Assembly (NCBI GenBank): GCA_018304445.1
Contig: JAGVWD010000027.1
Span: forward strand, 1-5,956
DNA from: Candidatus Iainarchaeum sp.
GTDB taxonomy: Archaea; Iainarchaeota; Iainarchaeia; Iainarchaeales; JAXPJC01
Reading direction: 5' to 3'
Length of the DNA: 5,956 nt
A program made the position numbers and the translations under genes. The notes beneath the pieces were generated by a model, which had not been told where the DNA came from, searched no databases, and was given only the letters and a program-made list of their open reading frames with translations. Below, one piece after another: positions 1 to 5,008 of this stretch (position 1 is the stretch's first letter; every line of letters starts with the position of its first letter).

Positions 1-1281
1 GATGAACACTTTTCCCTGCACGACATTACAAAAATCGAGGGGCACGCAAATCTGGAAGTCCAGATGCATAACAGCGTTGTCGAAAAATGCGAGTTCCAGG
101 TTTCGGAAAACCACAGGTTTTTTGAGGAAATGGCTATTGGAAAAAGCTTTGAGGAAATTCCTTTGATAATGTCAAGAATCTGCGGTTTCTGCTGTTCCTC
201 GCATTTGAACACTGCAATCGAAGCATGCGAAAAAGCCCTGGGCTTCGAAGCCTCTGAGCAGACTCTTTTGCTGCGCGAAATTTCCGCAAACATGGAATTT
301 TTGAAAAGCCATGCACTGCACCTTTATCTTCTTGTCCTGCCGGATTTTTTGGGAAAGGAAAGCGTCCTGCATTTTGACGCAAAAGAGCACCAATATATCC
401 ACGATGCGCTTGATTTCAAAAAAGTCGCGACAGACATTCTCAATGTGCTTGGCGCAAGGGCTTATCATACTGTTAATTTCCGCGTCGGCGGTTTTTCACG
501 GTTTCCCTCGCAGGAGGGGCTTGATTCCTGTCTTCATGAACTGGAAAAAATCCGCCCAAAGGCATTTGAGGCAATTGAATTGTTTTCCGGATTTGTTTCG
601 GGGAAGCTTTTTGAGAGAAAAACAAATTATGTCGGCCTGGTCGGAAAGGACTACTGCCTTACATGCGGAAGCATCCAGTGCAGCGACGGAACAATTATTC
701 CCGAAGAAAAATTTCTCGAGCATTTGAAGGAATTTGTAGTTCCCTATTCAACTGCAAAAGCCGCAAAATTCAATGGGCAGGAATATTCTGTGGGGGCGCT
801 TGCAAGAATCAATCTCAATGAAAAAGAGCTTTGCAGCGATGCAAAAAAATCAATAAAGGATTTCAAATTAAAATTTCCGAATTTTTCGCCTTTTTACAAC
901 AATGCCGCGCAGGCAATTGAAATGCTCCAGTGCATTGACGAGAGCATAAAAATCCTCCGGGAAATAAAAATCCGCGAAGAACCTTTGCCGAAAATCGCGC
1001 CGAAAGAAAACACGGGAATAGGAGTAACAGAAGCTCCGCGCGGAGTATTGTACCATTCCTATTCCATCGGGGCGGATGGCCTGATAAAAAAGGGAAATAT
1101 TGTTGTCCCCACCTTGCAGAACACGCGCAACATTGAATCTGATTTGAAAAAATTTATTCCTTCCCTGATGCATCTGCAAAAGGAAAAAGCAGAGCTTGAA
1201 ATAGAAAAATTAATCAGGGCTTACGATCCATGCATTTCCTGTTCAACGCATTTTTTGAAAGTAAACTGGAAACTCCTCTGA
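1..1281 (+). CDS. hydA: NiFe hydrogenase large (alpha) subunit, group 3b / sulfhydrogenase type, 5' end cut by window
   Basis: Catalytic subunit carrying the NiFe(CN)2CO centre of a cytoplasmic hydrogenase that takes up or evolves H2. The frame is open from base 1, so the gene starts a few codons outside the window; the ATG at 64 is internal, because ITKIEGHA, the conserved N-terminal motif, lies before it. Numbering from the window edge (426 codons), the first nickel motif is RICGFC (Cys61, Cys64) followed by the conserved His68, and the second is DPCISCSTH (Cys411, Cys414, His417). HALHLYLLVLPD and TEAPRG are further family motifs. From memory, the closest resemblance is to Pyrococcus furiosus sulfhydrogenase HydA, which is about the same length; that group pairs with NADP(H)- and sulfur-reducing subunits, presumably encoded upstream. 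Nine residues (FLKVNWKLL) follow His417, the expected cleavage site of the maturation protease. An extra Cys65 sits directly after ligand Cys64. The 3' end overlaps the protease gene on the other strand. The group 3b assignment is an inference. Confidence 0.95.
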   Translation, partial: DEHFSLHDITKIEGHANLEVQMHNSVVEKCEFQVSENHRFFEEMAIGKSFEEIPLIMSRICGFCCSSHLNTAIEACEKALGFEASEQTLLLREISANMEFLKSHALHLYLLVLPDFLGKESVLHFDAKEHQYIHDALDFKKVATDILNVLGARAYHTVNFRVGGFSRFPSQEGLDSCLHELEKIRPKAFEAIELFSGFVSGKLFERKTNYVGLVGKDYCLTCGSIQCSDGTIIPEEKFLEHLKEFVVPYSTAKAAKFNGQEYSVGALARINLNEKELCSDAKKSIKDFKLKFPNFSPFYNNAAQAIEMLQCIDESIKILREIKIREEPLPKIAPKENTGIGVTEAPRGVLYHSYSIGADGLIKKGNIVVPTLQNTRNIESDLKKFIPSLMHLQKEKAELEIEKLIRAYDPCISCSTHFLKVNWKLL

Positions 1282-1627
1282 CTGCCTCTTCAAGGGGCAT
1301 TTTTTGGGGCAGTGCAATAATGCAGATTTTTTTCCCCTTCAGCTTTCCGATTTTTTCAAGCAGCAACAACTCTGTTCCCAAATCAAAATCGTGCAATGAA
1401 AACTTTTTTTCATGGGCGATTTTTTTCAAATCGCTTAAAACCTCTATTTTTTCCGCTCCCTCTGCGCAGTCAAGAATAATCAGTTCATTCGGAATTTCTT
1501 CCAGTTCTCCCAGCGATTCTATTTCATGAAACTCAAAGCCCTTCATGCCTCTGAGTTTTTCTGCCGTGAGAAGCGCGATTGAATCCTCTTCAACAAGCGG
1601 ATTTCCGAAAACAAAAACAGTTTGCAT
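1214..1627 (-). CDS. Hydrogenase maturation protease (HycI/HybD/FrxA-like)
   Basis: A 137-aa nickel-dependent endopeptidase of the HybD/HycI superfamily. The family removes the C-terminal peptide of the hydrogenase large subunit after nickel insertion. Visible motifs are an N-terminal beta strand and turn, FVFGNPLVEEDS (residues 5-16), with Asp15 at the first metal-ligand position; LIILDCAEG with Asp53 at the second; and SLHDFDLGTEL with His79 at the third. IALPQ (residues 104-108) matches the last core strand. GNPLVEEDS departs from the commoner GNxLxxDDGVG form and I recall it from an archaeal subgroup. The gene lies tail to tail with the large subunit and overlaps its last 68 bp, so the bases encoding the nickel motif and the cleaved peptide also encode, antisense, the protease's C-terminal residues. 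The ATG at 1627 is the only sensible start and lies about 26 nt from a TATA-like box, fitting a leaderless transcript. The large subunit next door is its likely substrate. Confidence 0.9.
   Translation of the reverse strand: MQTVFVFGNPLVEEDSIALLTAEKLRGMKGFEFHEIESLGELEEIPNELIILDCAEGAEKIEVLSDLKKIAHEKKFSLHDFDLGTELLLLEKIGKLKGKKICIIALPQKMPLEEAVRGVSSLLSKNALNRKCMDRKP
1281..1333 (+). terminator. Possible hairpin and T7 tract ending the hydrogenase transcript
   Basis: Directly at the large-subunit stop, bases 1281-1288 can pair with 1306-1313 (eight pairs, one of them G-T). A second small hairpin, TGCA-ATAA-TGCA (1313-1324), is followed by seven Ts at 1327-1333. In archaea a T tract is the main intrinsic termination signal. 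All of this lies inside the protease coding sequence on the other strand, so the codons may explain it. Weak call. Confidence 0.3.
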
Positions 1628-1676
1628 TACAAGTAATACTTTTTAATTGTTTTTAAGCATAATCACTCTGGTTTTC
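1628..1676. promoter_or_regulatory. Divergent promoter region between protease and EamA transporter genes
   Basis: This is the 49-bp gap between the minus-strand protease ATG (1627) and the plus-strand ATG at 1677. A single element, GTTTTTAAGC (1649-1658), lies almost exactly in the middle. Read rightward it is TTTTTAAG, about 24 nt before ATG 1677. Read leftward it is CTTAAAAA, about 26 nt before ATG 1627. Both distances match an archaeal TATA box serving a leaderless transcript. A second AT-rich stretch, CTTTTTAATT, lies at 1640-1649. No ribosome binding site is visible before either ATG, which agrees with leaderless translation. Confidence 0.55.
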
Positions 1677-2594
1677 ATGTTCTCTCCAAGAACTGGCTAT
1701 TTTTTGGCGCTGCTTACGGCAATAATAAGCGGTTTTTCGATTTTCCTCAACAAGTTTGCTGTTGCGGAAACAAATTCCTTTGTTTTCACTTTCCTGAAAA
1801 ACAGCATTGTTGCTGTTTTTCTGCTCTCCGCAATCCTGCTTTTAAAAGAATTTCCCGCGGTAAAAAATCTGGCTAAAAGCCAGTGGCTGCAGCTGGCTCT
1901 TCTCGGCCTTGTAGGGGGAAGCATTCCCTTTCTTTTGTTCTTTTTCGCCTTGCAATCAACGAGCGCGGTTAATGCAGGCTTTGTCCAGAAAACAATGTTT
2001 GTTTTTGCCTCTGTTTTCGCGTTTGTTTTTTTGAAGGAAAAAATCTCTAAAAATTTCCTGCTTGCCGCAGTTCTGCTGCTGCTGGGAAACTTTTTCATGT
2101 TCAGCGCATTCTCTGAATTTGCATTTGCAGACCTTCTGGTTTTGGCCGCGGTTTTGTTCTGGGCAGTTGAAGCAGTTATTGCAAAAAGGATTATGCAAAA
2201 AATTGACAGCAAAATTTCAGCCTTTGGAAGAATGTTTTTCGGCGCGCTTTTCATGCTTGTTTTCCTTGTTTTTTCAAATCAGCTTCATTTTGCAGGAAAT
2301 TTAAGCGTTCTGCAGTGGCAGTGGATTCTGCTTGTTTCAGTTCCGCTTTTCTTTTATGTCCTGGCTTTTTACTCTGCCTTGAAAACAATTCCTGTTTCAA
2401 AGGCAACAGCAATTCTCATGCTCGGGCAGCCTGTTACTCTCCTGCTTTCTTTCGCCTTCCTCAATCGGGCGCTTTCTTTTAACCAGGCGCTCGGAATTGC
2501 GCTCACTCTTTCCGCAATCCTGTTGCTTTTCTGCTCTTCCTATGCTGTTTCTTTTTTGCGCTCAAGGGGCTTTTTGCTTGCAGCAACAAAATGA
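1677..2594 (+). CDS. EamA/DMT-superfamily transporter
   Basis: A 305-aa integral membrane protein of the drug/metabolite transporter superfamily. It is built as two tandem EamA repeats of about five helices each, roughly residues 8-140 and 145-290. The end of the first repeat shows the typical FLKEKISKNFLLAAVLLLLG pattern (short basic loop, then a helix). The second repeat shows ATAILMLGQPVTLLLSFAFL followed by NQALGIALTLSAILLL. The C-terminus is short and basic, SFLRSRGFLLAATK. Length and helix count are normal for the family. The substrate cannot be read from sequence; relatives export amino acids, metabolites or drugs. I chose ATG 1677 over an upstream TTG at 1647 because 1677 lies about 24 nt from a TATA-like box and 1647 would fall within that promoter region. 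The 3' end overlaps the next gene, suggesting one transcript. A link to nickel or hydrogenase is possible only by position. Confidence 0.85.
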   Translation: MFSPRTGYFLALLTAIISGFSIFLNKFAVAETNSFVFTFLKNSIVAVFLLSAILLLKEFPAVKNLAKSQWLQLALLGLVGGSIPFLLFFFALQSTSAVNAGFVQKTMFVFASVFAFVFLKEKISKNFLLAAVLLLLGNFFMFSAFSEFAFADLLVLAAVLFWAVEAVIAKRIMQKIDSKISAFGRMFFGALFMLVFLVFSNQLHFAGNLSVLQWQWILLVSVPLFFYVLAFYSALKTIPVSKATAILMLGQPVTLLLSFAFLNRALSFNQALGIALTLSAILLLFCSSYAVSFLRSRGFLLAATK

Positions 2595-3309
2595 AAGTTC
2601 CGCACTGCAGTTCGCTTGCAAATATTCACTTGTAACAAACACGCTCGGCTACTGCGGAAAGGAAAAAGCATTCCTGAGTTTTCAGGATTTTTTGCAGAAT
2701 CCCTCGCAGGAAAAAATTCAGGAAATAAAAACCCTGCTGGATTCTTTTTTTGGTTTGCGCGCTTATCTCGACCTTATTGCGCGCGCAAACAACAAAAACA
2801 CTTTTGATTTTCAGGTTTTGGAAGCCTACTGGCTCGGCAACAAACTGCTTGAAAATGTTTCCCACGAGGAAATAAAGGAAACAATTCTCTCCCTGCAGAA
2901 ATTCGGCCTGCCTGAAAAAATCGCATTGCAGAAAGCAGCTTCGCTTCCCTTCGGGACAGTTCCCCATCACTCCCTGCATGTCCTGCACGTTAATTTTGTA
3001 ACGCGCAAGCTCAAGCCCTTGGTGAAGAATCTTTCGGAATGCCTTGTTTCCTGGGCAGAGGTAAAGGGCATTGAAAAAAAATCCGGAAAAATAAAGGCAA
3101 AGGCGCCTGAACTGAAAATCCTGAACGGAAATTTTGTCCTGCAGGAAAAAAACAAATTGCTTGAAAACCAGTTTTCACTGCCCCCTGCGAATGGAGATTT
3201 TGTTTCAGTCCACTGGAGCAATGCGATTGAAATCCTTGAAAAAAAGCAATTGAAAAGCCTGAAAAAAGCCACAATGAAAAACATTGAACTGATAAACCTG
3301 AAAAAATGA
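2578..3309 (+). CDS. Conserved Cys/His-rich protein of unknown function next to hydrogenase maturation genes (DUF6390-like?)
   Basis: A soluble protein of about 243 aa with no signal peptide or membrane helix in the conserved part. Striking blocks, numbered from TTG 2578, are CKYSLVTNTLGYCG (14-27), EAYWLGNKLLE (82-92), PHHSLHVLH (129-137), CLVSWAEVKGI (155-165) and VSVHWSNAIEIL (209-220). Such runs of His, Cys, Trp and Tyr look like conserved functional motifs rather than random composition. The pattern reminds me of the uncharacterised DUF6390 family, which I believe occurs beside NiFe hydrogenase genes; this is from memory and unverified. It lies between the transporter and hypC, so a maturation or metal-handling role is a fair guess. 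The start is uncertain. No ATG fits the conserved N-terminus; TTG 2578 has an AAGGGG stretch (2564-2568) nine bases before it and overlaps eamA by 17 bp. ATG 2542 would add a hydrophobic stretch that merely shadows eamA codons. No catalytic function is claimed. Confidence 0.75.
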   Translation: MQQQNESSALQFACKYSLVTNTLGYCGKEKAFLSFQDFLQNPSQEKIQEIKTLLDSFFGLRAYLDLIARANNKNTFDFQVLEAYWLGNKLLENVSHEEIKETILSLQKFGLPEKIALQKAASLPFGTVPHHSLHVLHVNFVTRKLKPLVKNLSECLVSWAEVKGIEKKSGKIKAKAPELKILNGNFVLQEKNKLLENQFSLPPANGDFVSVHWSNAIEILEKKQLKSLKKATMKNIELINLKK

Positions 3310-3324
3310 GTCACTCAATTTTTT
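3301..3324. terminator. Palindromic bidirectional terminator over two facing stop codons
   Basis: Six As (3301-3306), then TGAGT, a central C at 3312, ACTCA, one extra A and six Ts (3319-3324) form a near-perfect palindrome. Each strand therefore carries a T6 tract just past a stop codon: rightward for the 2578-3309 gene (TGA 3307-3309) and leftward for hypC (TGA 3313-3311). T tracts are the intrinsic terminators of archaea, so one element can serve both convergent genes. The hairpin itself would have almost no loop, so the paired T tracts rather than RNA folding are the likely signal. Confidence 0.55.
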
Positions 3325-3475
3325 CCACAATGTTTTTGTGCTGTACAATTACGAGCGAGCCGATTTCTGCATTGATTAAATTTACGGCTTCGCGCTTTTC
3401 CTTTCCGTAATCGATAACAGCTATTTTTCCCTTCTGCTTGAGTTTCACTATTTTTCCGGGAATTGCAAGGCACAT
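3311..3475 (-). CDS. hypC: Minimal HypC/HupF-family hydrogenase maturation chaperone, 54 aa
   Basis: The minus strand from ATG 3475 reads MCLAIPGKIVKLKQKGKIAV, then IDYGKEKREAVNLINAEIGS, then LVIVQHKNIVEKIE and a stop. MCLAIPGK is the hallmark N-terminus of HypC, which binds HypD and the Fe(CN)2CO precursor through Cys2 (after Met removal) and hands it to the large-subunit precursor. AVIDYG and the KRE segment match the HypC beta-barrel (typically AVVDYGGVKREV), and His46 falls at the conserved His of the VHxG motif. The protein is short: HypC is usually about 70-90 aa. Here the GFAI part of VHAGFAI is replaced by KNIV and the C-terminal helix is missing. Reading on past the stop restores nothing like it, so this is not a simple frameshift. 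The stop lies 1 bp from that of the convergent upstream gene. It very likely matures the hydrogenase at the left of the window. The identification is firm; full function with this length is inferred. Confidence 0.9.
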   Translation of the reverse strand: MCLAIPGKIVKLKQKGKIAVIDYGKEKREAVNLINAEIGSLVIVQHKNIVEKIE

Positions 3476-3559
3476 TTTAACCAAATAATAATCTTTTAAT
3501 TCTTTTTTTATACCTTCTTTTTATCTTATTTTGAATTACAAGGCTTTTTTGGTTTTTTT
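3476..3559. promoter_or_regulatory. Divergent AT-rich promoter region between hypC and the ferredoxin gene
   Basis: An 84-bp, very T-rich gap. TTTTTTATA (3504-3512) reads as a TATA box on both strands (TTTATA rightward, TATAAA leftward). Leftward it lies about 33 nt from the hypC ATG; a nearer box, ATTAAAAG (3500-3493), lies about 21 nt away and could give a leaderless hypC message. Rightward, CTTTTTATCT (3517-3526) is a second candidate, about 38 nt before ATG 3560. Only a distant AAGG (3540-3543) resembles a ribosome binding site for the ferredoxin. Which box serves which gene cannot be decided by eye. Confidence 0.45.
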
Positions 3560-3748
3560 ATGGGAGTAAGGAACAACTGGAAAAAATGCGCCTATTGCGG
3601 AGGCTGCGTAGGCGTATGCCCAGTGCAGGCGCTGAGGCTTAACGAAACACGGCTTTTTGTGGACAATGCAAAATGCATTAACTGCAATGCATGCGTCCTG
3701 ATATGCCCTGTTGGCGCGAACGAGCTTGCGCCTGACTTGAAAGAGTGA
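3560..3748 (+). CDS. 2x[4Fe-4S] ferredoxin, probable electron donor to geranylgeranyl reductase
   Basis: A 62-aa bacterial-type ferredoxin with two complete cluster motifs: Cys10, Cys13, Cys16 and Cys20-Pro (CAYCGGCVGVCP), and Cys39, Cys42, Cys45 and Cys49-Pro (CINCNACVLICP). In this fold each cluster takes three Cys from one motif and the last Cys from the other. There is no signal peptide, so it is cytoplasmic. Its stop codon overlaps an alternative GTG start of the reductase gene (GTGA, 3745-3748), so the two are almost certainly cotranscribed and perhaps translationally coupled. The arrangement matches Methanosarcina acetivorans, where a ferredoxin encoded next to geranylgeranyl reductase was reported to be needed for full saturation of archaeal lipids. 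Start ATG 3560 precedes the first cluster by nine residues, as is usual. Confidence 0.93.
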   Translation: MGVRNNWKKCAYCGGCVGVCPVQALRLNETRLFVDNAKCINCNACVLICPVGANELAPDLKE

Positions 3749-3753
3749 TTGAT

Positions 3754-4947
3754 ATGGAACACTTTGATGTAATTGTAATCGGCTTGGGCCCAGCAGGATT
3801 GGCTGCGTGCAAAGTGCTTGCGGAAAAAAAAATTTCAGTGCTCGGCCTTGACAGGAAACAGGAAATCGGCCCTCCAAAAAGATGTGCTGAAGGCCTGGGG
3901 ATTGCCTGGTTCAGGCGCCTGAAAATAAAGCCGAATCCCGAATTTGCTGTGCACAAAATTTATGGAGCAGTGCTTTTTTCGCCGAACGGAAAAAGCGTTA
4001 CATTAAAATCAAAAAAACTGCAGGGCTATATCCTTGAAAGGAAAATCTTTGAAAAGCACCTTGCAATCTCAGCTGCGGCAAAGGGCGCGAAAATAACCGC
4101 AAAAACAGATGTTCTGGAGGCAAAGCGCGAAAACGGAAAAATACTCCTGACAGCAAACCAGGGAGGAGAAACAAAACATTTTTCCTGCAGCCTTGTGATT
4201 GCTGCGGACGGAATTGATTCTATGATTGCAAGAGAACTAGGGCTGAACACTTCAAACAAGCTTGTAGATGTTGATTCGGGATACCAGTATGAAATGACAA
4301 ACATTGAAGGGTATGATGAAAAACTTTTGAATCTTTATTTCGGGACAGACGTCGCGCCCAGGGGTTATCTTTGGGTTTTTCCCAAGCGCAAAAACACTGC
4401 GAACGTCGGCATTGGAATAGGCGGAACCCAGAAGGAAACAGCGAAATTTTATCTTGACAAATTCATTGCCTCAAAACCCGGGCTTGCAAAGGGCTCCATA
4501 ATAGAAGTAAACGCGGGCGTAATTCCTGTCGGAGGATTTCTTGAAAACATGACAAAGGACAATCTTATTGCTGCGGGAGATGCCGCGCACCACGTCGATC
4601 CAGTGCATGGGGGCGGAATAGGAATTGCAATGGAGGCAGGCATGATTGCAGCGCAGGTTGCTTCCGAAGCAGTCAAAAAAAAGGATTTTTCGGAAAAATT
4701 TTTGTCAAAATACAACAAGATGTGGTATGAAAAGCGCGGCAATGAATTAAAGAAAAAAGTGCGCATAAGGCATTTGCTTGAAAACCTTTCAAACGAGGAC
4801 TTTGATTATCTTGCGGAATCGCTTTCAATAGACGACGTGCTGAAAATAGCTTCCGCTGACCTGGACAAAAAAGCAAGGCTTGCAATCCTGGGCAAAAAAA
4901 TGCTTCAAAGGCCGGGGCTTGCAAAAATAATGCTGAAATACATCTGA
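3754..4947 (+). CDS. Geranylgeranyl reductase family flavoprotein (archaeal lipid saturation)
   Basis: A 397-aa FAD-dependent reductase of the digeranylgeranylglycerophospholipid/geranylgeranyl reductase family, which saturates the double bonds of the isoprenoid chains in archaeal membrane lipids. Motifs in order are FDVIVIGLGPAG (FAD dinucleotide fold, Gly10-Gly15) with Asp33 at the end of the second strand; PPKRCAEGL with Cys44, the conserved region near the active site; VIAADGIDS, the typical mid-protein FAD motif; GYLWVFPK (204-211) followed by NVGIGIG; and GDAAHHVDPVHGGGIG (275-290), the second FAD-binding signature. The C-terminal third is basic and helical, consistent with peripheral membrane association. 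I chose ATG 3754 because MEHFDVIVIG is the usual family N-terminus, and GAGTGAT (3743-3749) just before it resembles an archaeal ribosome binding site. GTG 3745, giving 400 aa, is the alternative. The upstream ferredoxin is its likely reductant. Family confidence is high; the exact lipid substrate is inferred. Confidence 0.93.
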   Translation: MEHFDVIVIGLGPAGLAACKVLAEKKISVLGLDRKQEIGPPKRCAEGLGIAWFRRLKIKPNPEFAVHKIYGAVLFSPNGKSVTLKSKKLQGYILERKIFEKHLAISAAAKGAKITAKTDVLEAKRENGKILLTANQGGETKHFSCSLVIAADGIDSMIARELGLNTSNKLVDVDSGYQYEMTNIEGYDEKLLNLYFGTDVAPRGYLWVFPKRKNTANVGIGIGGTQKETAKFYLDKFIASKPGLAKGSIIEVNAGVIPVGGFLENMTKDNLIAAGDAAHHVDPVHGGGIGIAMEAGMIAAQVASEAVKKKDFSEKFLSKYNKMWYEKRGNELKKKVRIRHLLENLSNEDFDYLAESLSIDDVLKIASADLDKKARLAILGKKMLQRPGLAKIMLKYI

Positions 4948-4970
4948 GGCAAAAGCCGCATTGGATAAGG

Positions 4971-5004
4971 CTTAAATTGTAAAAGGCCGTTATATTTGCA
5001 GTGA
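4971..5004 (+). promoter_or_regulatory. Promoter and ribosome binding site of the membrane-protein gene
   Basis: CTTAAATT (4971-4978) is a TATA-like box. Starting about 25 nt downstream, the message would begin near 5000, leaving a leader of under 10 nt that contains GTGA (5001-5004), a core archaeal Shine-Dalgarno, four bases before ATG 5009. A TATATTT at 4991-4997 lies too close to the ATG to act as its TATA box. Confidence 0.4.
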
Positions 5005-5008
5005 AAAA

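Noticed and set aside
311..727. Plus-strand open frame of 138 codons inside the hydrogenase gene
   Set aside because: Out-of-frame shadow of a well-conserved large subunit, with no family signature.
1647..1676. TTG 1647 as the start of the EamA transporter, adding ten residues
   Set aside because: It falls within the presumed TATA region, and ATG 1677 has correct leaderless spacing and an ordinary family length.
1697..2254. Long minus-strand open frame of 185 codons antisense to the transporter
   Set aside because: It is basic and low in complexity, with no recognisable motif, and mirrors the T-rich hydrophobic codons of a clear EamA protein.
2542..2577. ATG 2542 as start of the unknown gene, giving a hydrophobic, signal-like N-terminus
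   Set aside because: The hydrophobic stretch lies entirely within eamA codons read in another frame, and the conserved part starts later. A secreted form is therefore not supported.
3745..3753. GTG 3745 as the start of the geranylgeranyl reductase
   Set aside because: Possible, but ATG 3754 gives the normal N-terminus, and GTGA here more likely acts as ribosome binding site. Kept as an alternative.
4948..4957. GGC-AAAA-GCC hairpin after the reductase stop as a terminator
   Set aside because: Only three base pairs and no T tract behind it.
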